From Pseudomonas sp. (lineage in GTDB: Bacteria > Pseudomonadota > Gammaproteobacteria > Pseudomonadales > Pseudomonadaceae), in the NCBI RefSeq assembly GCF_030150285.1, contig NZ_JASLGE010000095.1:1-55597 (forward strand): 55,597 nucleotides of DNA, in the 5' to 3' direction. A model generated the notes under the pieces. The model made no database searches. It was not told the origin of the DNA and saw only the letters and a program-made list of their open reading frames with translations. Every line of letters begins with the position of its first letter. Position 1 is the stretch's first letter. Positions 1 to 8,045 of this stretch are shown here, piece by piece. A program made the position numbers and the translations under genes.

Positions 1-62
1 TCGCGATCTTTTGATCATTAAAAGATCGCGAGCAATCGAGCGTCGACCGACTGCTCCTACGG
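1..62. repeat. REP-type palindrome at the left edge
   Basis: Arms TCGCGATCTTTT (1-12) and AAAAGATCGCGA (20-31) pair perfectly, followed by a degenerate GAGC...GCTCCTAC tail to about 60. The same core recurs at 25561-25623 and 51387-51456. The window edge cuts it, so the full element may extend to the left. It lies downstream of folA. Confidence 0.75.
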
Positions 63-78
63 GGATGTGAAGTGCGAC

Positions 79-591
79 TTACAGCCGCTCCCACACTTCA
101 AAGCTGAACGCCGGCTTGCCCTCTGCGGCAGCCTGTTTATCTTCTGATACCAGGGTCCACTGCGCCTGATCAAACTCAGGAAACCACGCATCCCCTTCCG
201 GGCTCAGGCCCACGCGCGTCAGGTACAAGCGGTCGGCATCGGCCAGCCCCAGCGTGTACAACTGCGCGCCGCCAATCAGCATGACTTCGCTCACGCCCTG
301 TTCTACAGCCCAGGCTTCCGCGCGCTCAACCGCCGCTTCAAGGGACGCGAACACTTCGGCACCGTCCAGCTGCAAGCCGGCCTGACGGCTGACCACCAGA
401 TTCAGGCGGCCCGGCAGCGGGCGGCCCAGCGAATCCCAGGTTTTGCGACCCATGATGATCGGCTTGCCCAGGGTGGTGGCCTTGAAATATTTGAAATCCG
501 CCGGCAAATGCCACGGCATGCTGTTATCGACGCCAATTACGCGGTTTTCAGCAAGTGCCGCGATCAGGCTAAGGGGGAGGGTTTTTTTCAT
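79..591 (-). CDS. folA: Dihydrofolate reductase
   Basis: FolA reduces 7,8-dihydrofolate to tetrahydrofolate with NADPH in the cytosol, replacing the folate oxidised by ThyA (encoded at 18313-19284). The 170-residue protein has the usual length and signature: an early SLIAALAENRVIG strand, the M20 loop containing MPWHLPAD with the catalytic acidic residue, then the KPIIMGRKTWDSLG nucleotide-binding stretch and a late MLIGGAQLY strand. It starts at an ATG at 591 and appears monocistronic, with a REP element after its stop. A DUF2868 gene diverges on the other side. Confidence 0.97.
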   Translation of the reverse strand: MKKTLPLSLIAALAENRVIGVDNSMPWHLPADFKYFKATTLGKPIIMGRKTWDSLGRPLPGRLNLVVSRQAGLQLDGAEVFASLEAAVERAEAWAVEQGVSEVMLIGGAQLYTLGLADADRLYLTRVGLSPEGDAWFPEFDQAQWTLVSEDKQAAAEGKPAFSFEVWERL

Positions 592-669
592 GACGTCGAG
601 GATACCAGAGCGACCCGCGTCGGCAGTACCCCGCCTGACTCACAGCGGTTATGCTCTGGGTTCACTTGA

Positions 670-2061
670 ATGGACTGGCCTGTGACTCAACTCACTTCTC
701 TGCAACGCCTGTGGCTGACTGAAACCGTGCGCCTGCGCGAGGAACACGCGGGCAATCTGGATGATCTGGAAGCCAATCGCCGTGCCCGCGCGCTGGGCGG
801 CGACTTGGCCACACGCCTGCAACACCGTGCCCTGTGGCTAGCCGAGCGCGATGGTTTGACCACGGCGCTGCAGCACTGGCTGCAAGGCGCGCGCCTGGCT
901 CTGCTGGCCCTCACGGTGCTGGCCATCATCAGCGGCGCGGGGCTGGCTTTCGCCGCGCTAGGCAATGGGCAAACCCCGGTCAATGTGTTCTGGGCACTCG
1001 GCAGCCTACTAGGGCTCAACCTGCTGCTATTGCTCAGTTGGTTGCTGGGCCTGCTGTTTGCCAGCGATCACGGCGCAACCCTGGGGCGGCTGTGGTTGTG
1101 GCTGAGCGAAAAACTGGCCCGCGATGCCAAGGCCGCGCAACTGGTGCCTGCGCTGCTGCTGGTGCTGCAACGGCGCAAGCTCAATCGCTGGGCCCTCGGC
1201 ACGCTGGTCAACGGGTTGTGGCTGCTGGCGATGGTCAGCGCACTGGTGATGATGCTGCTGTTAATGGCCGCCCGAAAATATGGCTTTATCTGGGAAACCA
1301 CCATCCTGAGCGCCGAGGTGTTTGTCAGCGCCACCCGCGCCCTTGGCACGTTGCCCGGCTGGCTGGGGTTTACCGGGCCGTCCGAAGCGATGATCCGTGC
1401 CAGCACCGACACCACGTACAGCAGCGAAGCCGTCCGTCAGGCCTGGGCCGTGTGGCTGGTGGGCGTGGTCGTGGTGTACGGCGTGTTGCCGCGCCTGTTG
1501 CTCGCGGCCTTCTGCCAGTGGCGCTGGGTTCGTGGGCGCAACGCGCTGCAACTGGATCTCAACCTGCCGGGCTACAGCCAACTGCGCGAGCGCTTGATGC
1601 CGAGCAGCGAGCGCCTTGGGGTCAACGATGCCGCCCCCGAGCAGTTGCACAACGTGCACGCCGGGCAGAGCGATGTGAACACCGATGGCGCGCTGATCGT
1701 TGCCATCGAGTTGGACGACCAACAGCCGTGGCCGCCCACGCTGGCGCCCACGGTCAAAGACGCGGGCATCCTCGACAGCCGCGAGTCCCGGCAAAAACTG
1801 CTGGAGCAAATGACCCGCTTTCCGCCCGCGCGGCTGGCGATTGCCTGCGACCCACGGCGCTCGCCAGATCGCGGCAGCCTGGCGCTGATCGGCGAACTGG
1901 CCCGCAGCGCAGCCGCCACGCGTATCTGGCTGCTGCAAGCCCCCCCCGGCCAGGCGCTGGACGCCGATCGCCTCAGCGATTGGCACACCGCACTGGACCA
2001 ACTGGGGCTGCCCCACGCGGCCAGCCCACCGCTCACCTGGTTGGAGACCGGTCATGACTAA
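670..2061 (+). CDS. DUF2868 domain membrane protein
   Basis: A 463-residue protein of the DUF2868 family, whose function is unknown. Four hydrophobic stretches can be seen at about residues 75-105, 110-135, 175-205 and 255-280, so the middle is membrane-embedded. The N-terminal helix and the C-terminal 170 residues are soluble and the latter looks like a cytosolic domain. The stop overlaps the start of the following GTPase gene by 8 bases, so the two are translated together and probably act together. The start is uncertain: the ATG at 670 has no good ribosome site, and a GTG at 682 is an alternative. The function is not known to me beyond the family link. Confidence 0.85.
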   Translation: MDWPVTQLTSLQRLWLTETVRLREEHAGNLDDLEANRRARALGGDLATRLQHRALWLAERDGLTTALQHWLQGARLALLALTVLAIISGAGLAFAALGNGQTPVNVFWALGSLLGLNLLLLLSWLLGLLFASDHGATLGRLWLWLSEKLARDAKAAQLVPALLLVLQRRKLNRWALGTLVNGLWLLAMVSALVMMLLLMAARKYGFIWETTILSAEVFVSATRALGTLPGWLGFTGPSEAMIRASTDTTYSSEAVRQAWAVWLVGVVVVYGVLPRLLLAAFCQWRWVRGRNALQLDLNLPGYSQLRERLMPSSERLGVNDAAPEQLHNVHAGQSDVNTDGALIVAIELDDQQPWPPTLAPTVKDAGILDSRESRQKLLEQMTRFPPARLAIACDPRRSPDRGSLALIGELARSAAATRIWLLQAPPGQALDADRLSDWHTALDQLGLPHAASPPLTWLETGHD

Positions 2062-3418
2062 GCCCCTTGTGCTGGCGGTGGTTGGCCATACCAACGTCGG
2101 CAAAACTTCATTGCTGCGCACCCTCACCCGCGATGTCGGTTTTGGCGAGGTGTCTCACCGCCCCAGCACCACGCGCCACGTTGAAGGCGCGCGGCTGTCG
2201 GTGGACGGCGAGCCGCTGCTGGAATTGTACGACACGCCGGGCCTGGAAGACGCCATTGCCCTGCTCGACTACCTGGAGCGCCTCGACCCGCCCGGCGTAC
2301 GGCTGGACGGCCCGGCACGGGTCGCCCGCTTTCTGGAGGGCAGCGAAGCGCGCCAGCGGTTCGAACAAGAGGCCAAAGTGCTGCGCCAGTTGCTGGCCTC
2401 TGACGCCGGGCTCTACGTGATCGACGCCCGTGAGCCGGTGCTGGCCAAGTACCGCGACGAACTCAGCGTGCTGGCCAGTTGCGGCAAACCCTTGTTGCCC
2501 GTGCTCAACTTTGTCAGCAGCCCCCAGCACCGCGAGCCCGAGTGGCGCGACGCCCTGGCCCGCCTCGGTTTGCATGCGCTGGTGCGCTTTGACAGCGTGG
2601 CCCCCCCTGAAGACGGTGAGCGACGCCTCTACGAAAGCCTCGCGTTGCTGCTGGAACACGCCCGTGGCGCACTGCAACGCTTGATCGATGACCTGGCGGC
2701 CCAGCGACTCGCCCGTAAACACAGCGCATTGCGCCTGATTGCTGAGTTATTGATCGATTGCGCCGCGTGCCGGCGCAGCGTGGCCAGCGAGAAAGCCGTC
2801 GAACAACAGGCCGTCAATCAACTGCGCGAAGCCGTGCGCCAGCGCGAGCAACGCTGTGTCGAGTCGCTACTCAAGCTGTATGGTTTTCGCCCCCATGACG
2901 CCGCGGCCAGCGACCTGCCGTTGCTGGACGGGCGCTGGGGCGATGACTTGTTCAACCCCGAAACCCTCAAGCAATTGGGTGTGCGCGTGGGCGGCGGCAT
3001 AGCGGCCGGTGCCGCTGCCGGGGCGGGCGTGGACCTGATGGTGGGCGGGTTAACCCTGGGTGCCGCCGCGCTGGCCGGGGCCATTGCCGGGGGTGCCCTG
3101 CAAACCGCGCGCAGTTATGGCAGCCGCTTGCTGGGCAAGCTCAAGGGTCAGCGAGAGTTGACGGTGGACGACAGTGTGTTGCGGCTGCTGGCCTTGCGCC
3201 AACGTCAATTGCTGTTCGCGCTGAATGCACGCGGGCATGCGGCGGTGGACAGCATCAAGGTCGACACCCCGCAAGACAAAACCTGGCGCGAAGGCAAATT
3301 GCCTGAAGCCCTTAACAAGGCCCGCGCGCACCCCCAATGGTCGTCGCTCAACCCGCACCCCAAATTGAGCCAGGCCGAGCGCCAGGAACAGATCGAGTTA
3401 CTGGCCAATACCTTGTAG
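2054..3418 (+). CDS. DUF3482-type GTPase
   Basis: A 454-residue Era/TrmE-like GTPase with a C-terminal DUF3482 region. The P-loop GHTNVGKTS is at residues 11-19 and the G3 motif DTPG at 60-63. The expected G4 NKxD position reads LNFVSS (about 151-156), so the guanine-specificity lysine and aspartate are missing. A glycine/alanine-rich stretch at about 309-349 looks like a glycine-zipper membrane-inserting helix pair. GGAG lies 7 bases before the ATG. It overlaps the upstream DUF2868 gene, which suggests a membrane protein plus regulatory GTPase unit of unknown role. The TAG stop sits inside the REP hairpin at 3415-3438. Confidence 0.88.
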   Translation: MTKPLVLAVVGHTNVGKTSLLRTLTRDVGFGEVSHRPSTTRHVEGARLSVDGEPLLELYDTPGLEDAIALLDYLERLDPPGVRLDGPARVARFLEGSEARQRFEQEAKVLRQLLASDAGLYVIDAREPVLAKYRDELSVLASCGKPLLPVLNFVSSPQHREPEWRDALARLGLHALVRFDSVAPPEDGERRLYESLALLLEHARGALQRLIDDLAAQRLARKHSALRLIAELLIDCAACRRSVASEKAVEQQAVNQLREAVRQREQRCVESLLKLYGFRPHDAAASDLPLLDGRWGDDLFNPETLKQLGVRVGGGIAAGAAAGAGVDLMVGGLTLGAAALAGAIAGGALQTARSYGSRLLGKLKGQRELTVDDSVLRLLALRQRQLLFALNARGHAAVDSIKVDTPQDKTWREGKLPEALNKARAHPQWSSLNPHPKLSQAERQEQIELLANTL

Positions 3419-3438
3419 GCGCGCTTGCTCGCGCCTAC
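3415..3438. repeat. REP hairpin between convergent genes
   Basis: Arms GTAGGCGCG (3415-3423) and CGCGCCTAC (3430-3438) pair perfectly around a CTTGCT loop. The element contains the GTPase stop codon and lies 3 bases from the stop of the minus-strand HD oxygenase gene. There is no T-run, so it is a REP palindrome rather than a clear intrinsic terminator, though it may protect both mRNA ends. Confidence 0.75.
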
Positions 3439-3441
3439 GGG

Positions 3442-3999
3442 TTAGGTGTTCAACAGCTTCAAGGCTTTGGCCTTGAGCAATTGCAACTCGATGATCGGGA
3501 CGTGCCGTTGCTTGGCGTGTTCGTCCCAATGGCGCAGGCGCAGGCTAAGCGAGCACAGCGGGTCTTGCTCAAACGCATCAGCCTCGGCTTCGCTCATCAC
3601 GCCACCTTGGTAACCCAACGTCTTGAGGCTGGCTTCGCTCAGCAGGTCGTAATAGCCGGGTTGACGCAACGTCAGGTAGCGCTTGGCCTGTACGTGGTAT
3701 TCCACCAGTTTGGCCAAGCGCTCACTGAACCCCGCCCGGCGCAGGTAATCAGCGCCCAACTGCTCATGACTGACCACGCCATATCCGTCCATGTTAGGCG
3801 CATCTTTGACGCATAAATGCCCAATATCATGAAAGAACGCGGCCAATACCACTTCGTCGTCATGCCCTTCGGCCAACGCCCATTGCGCCGCCTGGGACAT
3901 ATGTTCGAGTTGTGACACCGGTTCGCCGATGTAATCGTCAGTGCCGAACTGCTCATACAAGGCAAACACCTGCGCTACCGCCTGTTGTGCCGGTGTCAT
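3442..3999 (-). CDS. PhnZ-like HD-domain phosphonate oxygenase
   Basis: A 185-residue HD-domain protein of the mixed-valence di-iron oxygenase type that, in PhnZ, cleaves (R)-2-amino-1-hydroxyethylphosphonate to glycine and phosphate. Visible residues match PhnZ: Tyr-23 and Glu-26 (substrate gating), His-33, the HD pair His-57/Asp-58, His-78 and a later YHVQAK histidine. The ATG at 3999 has AGGAGG 4 bases before it; a GTG at 4002 is in frame and would shift numbering by one, matching the published PhnZ numbering. The start overlaps the stop of the FAD oxidoreductase gene, so they are translationally coupled. A simple phosphohydrolase role is less likely given the Tyr/Glu pair and context. Confidence 0.88.
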   Translation of the reverse strand: MTPAQQAVAQVFALYEQFGTDDYIGEPVSQLEHMSQAAQWALAEGHDDEVVLAAFFHDIGHLCVKDAPNMDGYGVVSHEQLGADYLRRAGFSERLAKLVEYHVQAKRYLTLRQPGYYDLLSEASLKTLGYQGGVMSEAEADAFEQDPLCSLSLRLRHWDEHAKQRHVPIIELQLLKAKALKLLNT

Positions 4000-5126
4000 C
4001 ACGCCTCCTCCAGCAAGCGCGCCATGTTGCGCTCGGCCATCGCCGGGCCAACGCTCATGCCCACGCCGGTGTGCATCAGGGCGGCGCTCAAGCCCGGAGC
4101 CACGGGCAGCCAGGTAAACGGCTTGGCCCCGCGCGCGCCGTACACGCCCTGCCAGCGCTCGACCACCTGCACCTCACAGCCCAAGGTGTCTTCGCACAGT
4201 TGCAGCATCCAGTTATCCACTTGTTCGGCGTTAAACGGCGAAGGATCGCTGCCGTAATCGTGCGAATCGCCGACGATCAACTCGCCATAAGGCGTAGGGC
4301 TGATTAACAAATGAATACCGTGTTGATCCAGATGCGGGCTGTCACGCACGATTTCAGCCTGTACGGCGGCGGCTTCGGGCAGGTCGGAAAACGCGCCGTA
4401 ATGCACACAGCTCAACCCGGTGAGCAAAGCATGTTGCAGGTTCAAAGGGGCCTTGGGCCGTACACGCAACATTTGCAGGCGGCAAATCTGCGGGTTGAGC
4501 TGGGCCAACGGTTGGGCCAGCAGGGTGTGATAGTCGTGCCCTGAACACACAATCACCTGGGCACCTTTAAAGCTGCCCGCTGTGGTGTGGATGTGGCCGG
4601 GCTCAACGTCGCGCACCAGTGTCGAGAAGTGGAACTCGACACCGAGGTCGCGTTGCAGGTACTGCACCAACGCTGGAATCGCCTCACGCGAGTACACCTG
4701 CTGGTCGTCCAGCCCGTGTAACGCGGCGCGGTGATGGCTGAATTGGCCGCCGTACAACGCGTGCAATTCAGCCCCGCGCAGCAGTTCGGCACGGTAGCCG
4801 AATTCGCGGGCGCGGCCTTCGCAGAAGGCTTCGAGCAGGTGGTGTTGCGCTTCGGTGCGGGCAAACAGGTACGAACCGTTGCGCTTGAGTTCGAACCCCG
4901 CCTGTTGCGCCCAGTCGGCCCAAATGCTGCGGCTGGCACGGGCCAGGTCGAGCATCACGCCCGGTGGCTGGCCGGTAACCAGCGCCTGACCGAAGTTGCG
5001 CACCGACGCGCCCAGTGGCGTGTGGGTGCGCTCGAACACATGCACCTTGAGCCCTCGTTTTGCAGCGGCATACGCATGGGACAGGCCCAGAATGCCTGCG
5101 CCGACGATAAGAATGGGTTGAGTCAT
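3999..5126 (-). CDS. FAD-dependent oxidoreductase of phosphonate clusters (PbfD-like)
   Basis: A 375-residue DAO-type flavoprotein. The N-terminus ILIVGAGILGLSHAY is a GxGxxG Rossmann dinucleotide site, followed by a helix and VFERTHTPLGASVRNFG. It resembles the TIGR03364 family found beside phosphonate transporters; related enzymes have been reported to oxidise 2-aminoethylphosphonate or its N-methyl form to phosphonoacetaldehyde. The start is the ATG at 5126, where AGGA lies 7 bases upstream; a second ATG two codons earlier is too close to AGGA, and an open frame runs back to 5261 through repeat DNA. It sits between the transporter and the HD oxygenase. The substrate is inferred, not shown. 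Confidence 0.85.
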   Translation of the reverse strand: MTQPILIVGAGILGLSHAYAAAKRGLKVHVFERTHTPLGASVRNFGQALVTGQPPGVMLDLARASRSIWADWAQQAGFELKRNGSYLFARTEAQHHLLEAFCEGRAREFGYRAELLRGAELHALYGGQFSHHRAALHGLDDQQVYSREAIPALVQYLQRDLGVEFHFSTLVRDVEPGHIHTTAGSFKGAQVIVCSGHDYHTLLAQPLAQLNPQICRLQMLRVRPKAPLNLQHALLTGLSCVHYGAFSDLPEAAAVQAEIVRDSPHLDQHGIHLLISPTPYGELIVGDSHDYGSDPSPFNAEQVDNWMLQLCEDTLGCEVQVVERWQGVYGARGAKPFTWLPVAPGLSAALMHTGVGMSVGPAMAERNMARLLEEA

Positions 5127-5150
5127 AAACATGTCCTGAAGGGCACAGCC

Positions 5151-5251
5151 CTGTCGCCGCTGCCGCAGGCTGCGATCGAGCCCGCAGGGGTCGCGCTTTT
5201 CAAGCGCGAAGGTCCTTCGGCCCTTATCGCAGCCTGCGGCAGCGGCTACAG
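5151..5251. repeat. REP doublet (REPIN-like) inside the phosphonate operon
   Basis: Twenty-base arms (5157-5176 and 5226-5245, beginning CCGCTGCCGCAGG and ending CCTGCGGCAGCGG) are perfect inverted repeats, and they extend to 26 bases with one mismatch. Nested inside is a smaller hairpin, TCGCGCTT / AAGCGCGA, at about 5191-5209. It lies between the substrate-binding protein gene and the FAD oxidoreductase gene. This is a typical mobile REP pair of Pseudomonas. Confidence 0.85.
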
Positions 5252-5271
5252 GGTTTAGCATCTATGCAACG

Positions 5272-6294
5272 TTATTTGGCTACTTTCTCGGACTTGCCGT
5301 CGTAGCGTTTGCGCCATTCGGTCAAAATCTCATCCCGGTTTTTTGAGGCCCAGGCGAAGTCGTTTTTAATCAGGCGCTGCTCGTAGTCGGCGGGCAACTC
5401 GGTCTGCGGCTTGGCAATGCCCGGCTGCGCGAGCACCGCGAAGTTCTCTTTATAAAGCTCCATGGCCGCCGGGCTGGCCGAGAAGTCAGCCAGCTTTTGC
5501 GCGGCATCGGCATGCGGCGTGCCTTTGATCACCGCCGTGGCTTCGATCTCCCAGCCCAGGCCTTCTTTAGGCAGGATGATGTCCAGCGGCGCACCCTGGC
5601 GCTTGAGCTGCACGGCCGGGTATTCAAACGAGATGCCAATCGGGAACTCCCCCGCCGCCGCCAACTTGCAGGGCTTGGAGCCGGAGTGAACGTACTGGCC
5701 AATGTTCTGGTGCAAGCCATCCATGTACGCCCACCCCTGTTTCTCGCCAAAGGTTTGCAGCCACGCACTCACGTCGAGAAAGCCGGTGCCGGAAGACGCC
5801 GGGTTGGGCATCACGATCTTGCCTTTGTACTCAGGCTTGGTCAGGTCTTGCCAGCTCACGGGTTTGGTCAGGCCCTGTTTTTCGGCCTCGATGGTATTGA
5901 AGCAAATGGTCGCGGCCCACACGTCCATGCCGACCCAGGCCGGTGGGTTGGCGGGGTCACGGTAGTGAGCGCCGATCTTGGCCAGGTCTTTCGGCGCATA
6001 GGGCTGCAACATGCCTTGCTGGTCCAGAATCGCCAGGCTCGACGCGGCCAACCCCCACACGGCATCCGCTTGCGGGCGAGCTTTTTCAGCCAGCAACTTG
6101 GCAGTGATGATGCCGGTGGAATCACGCACCCACTTGATCTCAACGTCCGGGTTGGCCTTTTCGAAGGCTTGCTTGTAGGTCTTCAGTTGTTCGGCTTCAA
6201 GGGCGGTGTACACCGTCAACTCGGTTTTGGCGGCAAACGCGTTAACGCTAACAGCGGTGAGGACTGCAGCGGCAAGAGCCAATGGCTTGAACAT
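5272..6294 (-). CDS. ABC transporter substrate-binding protein, 2-aminoethylphosphonate type
   Basis: A 340-residue periplasmic binding protein of the iron/thiamine/phosphonate (type 2, SBP_bac_1/6) group. A signal peptide of about 21 residues ends AVSVNAFA before AKTELTVYTALE. The body ELTVYTALEAEQLKTYKQAF, WVRDSTGIITAKLL and ADAVWGLAASS is typical of the TIGR03261 family linked to 2-aminoethylphosphonate use. It follows the permease gene by 26 bases. The role is periplasmic capture of a phosphonate and delivery to the permease encoded at 6321-8045. The ligand is inferred from family and neighbours. Confidence 0.88.
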   Translation of the reverse strand: MFKPLALAAAVLTAVSVNAFAAKTELTVYTALEAEQLKTYKQAFEKANPDVEIKWVRDSTGIITAKLLAEKARPQADAVWGLAASSLAILDQQGMLQPYAPKDLAKIGAHYRDPANPPAWVGMDVWAATICFNTIEAEKQGLTKPVSWQDLTKPEYKGKIVMPNPASSGTGFLDVSAWLQTFGEKQGWAYMDGLHQNIGQYVHSGSKPCKLAAAGEFPIGISFEYPAVQLKRQGAPLDIILPKEGLGWEIEATAVIKGTPHADAAQKLADFSASPAAMELYKENFAVLAQPGIAKPQTELPADYEQRLIKNDFAWASKNRDEILTEWRKRYDGKSEKVAK

Positions 6295-6320
6295 GGTGCG
6301 GTTCCTATGAGGGTTGAGGG

Positions 6321-8045
6321 TTACTGCGCAGGCGCGCCTTGACGCCAGGCCTGGGAGCGACGCAACACGCCGCGCGAGGCCCAGGCCAGCAGCAGGGAAA
6401 CGCCGATGGAGGTAAACAGAATCAAAGTCGACATGGCCGCCGCGCCGCCGACGTTACCGGCGTCGTCCATGTTCAGCACCGCCACGGCCGCGAGCAGGGT
6501 GTCGGGGCTGTAGAGGAAAATGGCGGCCGACACGGTGGTCATCGCTGACACAAACAAATAGCGCACGATGTCCAGCAACGCGGGCAGGCAAATCGGTACG
6601 GTGACGCGCAGGTAATGGCGGTACAGCGGGGCCTTGAGCGACAGCGCGGCGGCCTCGAACTCGGCATCCAGTTGGCGCAGAGCCGTCGTGGCCGTCATGT
6701 GGGCGGTGGTTAAATAGTGAGCAATGGTGCACACCACCAGCAACGTCATGGTGCCGTAAAGCCCATGCAACGGGTTGCCGGCCAAGTTGAAAAAGAACAC
6801 GTAACCCAGGCCCAATACCAGCCCCGGCACGGCCATCGGCACAAAACTGAGCATGCGCAGCGCCAGGTTAAGGCCCTTTTGACCCCGGGTTTTTTCCATC
6901 AGGTAGGCACCGGTGAAAATCAGCACGCTGCCGATCAACGCCGTGCACACCGCCAGCGTCAGGCTATTGCGGTAAGCCAACCAGCCGCCGCCCGCCGTGT
7001 CACTGAACTGATAATGCTTAAGCGACAACGATAAGTTGTACGGCCAGAATTTAACCAGCGACGAGTACACGGCCATCCCGAAAACCAGCAACAAGACGCT
7101 GCAGATCAGCAGCACGATGAGCAAATAGCAGCGGTCACGGGTTTTCGAAGGCAGCGGCTTGAACACTTGGGCGCGGCCACTCATCGAGTCGCCATGCTGA
7201 CGGCGCAACCAGGCGTCCACGCCAAAACTCAACAGCGCGGGCAGCAGTAGCACCATGCCGATCAACGCGCCGCGACCAAACTGTTGCTGACCCACCACCG
7301 CTTTGTAGGCCTCCAGCGCCAGCACTTGGTAATCCCCGCCCACCACCACGGGCACGCCGAAGTCGGTGATGGTCAGGGTAAATACCAGGCAAAACGCGGC
7401 GAACACGGCCTGTTGGGTGCCGGGCCACGTGATGCTGCGAAACGCTTTAAATGGCCCGGCTCCCATGCTGGACGCGGCGTCAAACAGGCGCGCATCGGCC
7501 AGCGACAAGGCCGAGAGCAAAATCATCAGGGCATGGGGAAAGGTGTAGATCGCCTCGCCCAGCACAATGCCCCAGAAACCGTAGATGTTGTCTGAAATCA
7601 GCCCACGCAACAGGCCCTGATTGCCGAACAGGTACACCAGCGCGATACCGGGCAACATGGACGGTGCCATCAACGGCAACAACGACAGGCCCCGCCAAAT
7701 ACGCTTGCCGGGGATTAACGTGCGTTGCAGGGCGTAGGCAAACAGGTACGCCAGCGGTACAACAATGGCCGCCACGCTGAGCGACACTTTCAGGCTGTTG
7801 CCCACCAGCCAATGGAAGTTGTCGCTGGTCACCAGCTCACGCGCCGCCAGCCAGCCGCCGCCTTGGCCGTCGTCGGCACTAAAGCCGCGCCAGAAGATCG
7901 CCAGCAGCGGCATCAACACCGCCAAGATCAATAGCAACAGCAGCAGCCATTTGCCACCGATCACGAAGACCCGGTCACCCAGTTCCGCCTTCGAGATCCG
8001 ACGGGGCACGGTGCTGAGCGTTGGCAAGGCTATTTCAGCGGCCAT
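6321..8045 (-). CDS. ABC transporter permease, 2-aminoethylphosphonate type (fused two-domain)
   Basis: A 574-residue inner-membrane protein with two tandem permease domains, each of about six membrane helices, as in FbpB-type iron and TIGR03262 phosphonate permeases. EAA-loop signatures appear in both halves: DAASSMGAGPFKAFRSITWP in the first and EAAALSLKAPLYRHYLRVTVP in the second. Because both halves are fused, no second permease gene is needed. I chose the ATG at 8045, overlapping the ATPase gene by 11 bases; an in-frame TTG at 8054 with AGG closer by is an alternative. Confidence 0.9.
   Translation of the reverse strand: MAAEIALPTLSTVPRRISKAELGDRVFVIGGKWLLLLLLILAVLMPLLAIFWRGFSADDGQGGGWLAARELVTSDNFHWLVGNSLKVSLSVAAIVVPLAYLFAYALQRTLIPGKRIWRGLSLLPLMAPSMLPGIALVYLFGNQGLLRGLISDNIYGFWGIVLGEAIYTFPHALMILLSALSLADARLFDAASSMGAGPFKAFRSITWPGTQQAVFAAFCLVFTLTITDFGVPVVVGGDYQVLALEAYKAVVGQQQFGRGALIGMVLLLPALLSFGVDAWLRRQHGDSMSGRAQVFKPLPSKTRDRCYLLIVLLICSVLLLVFGMAVYSSLVKFWPYNLSLSLKHYQFSDTAGGGWLAYRNSLTLAVCTALIGSVLIFTGAYLMEKTRGQKGLNLALRMLSFVPMAVPGLVLGLGYVFFFNLAGNPLHGLYGTMTLLVVCTIAHYLTTAHMTATTALRQLDAEFEAAALSLKAPLYRHYLRVTVPICLPALLDIVRYLFVSAMTTVSAAIFLYSPDTLLAAVAVLNMDDAGNVGGAAAMSTLILFTSIGVSLLLAWASRGVLRRSQAWRQGAPAQ

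Noticed and set aside
834..2057. A long open frame overlapping the DUF2868 gene in another frame
   Set aside because: Its translation is Arg/Gly/Ala-rich without any domain and has no ribosome site. It follows from the GC-rich third positions of the real gene.
3442..3999. HD protein as an ordinary nucleotide phosphohydrolase
   Set aside because: The Tyr-23/Glu-26 pair, the extra histidines and the phosphonate neighbours fit the PhnZ oxygenase better.
5127..5261. N-terminal extension of the FAD oxidoreductase
   Set aside because: The in-frame codons upstream of 5126 run through a REP element and add no family sequence before the GxGxxG start.
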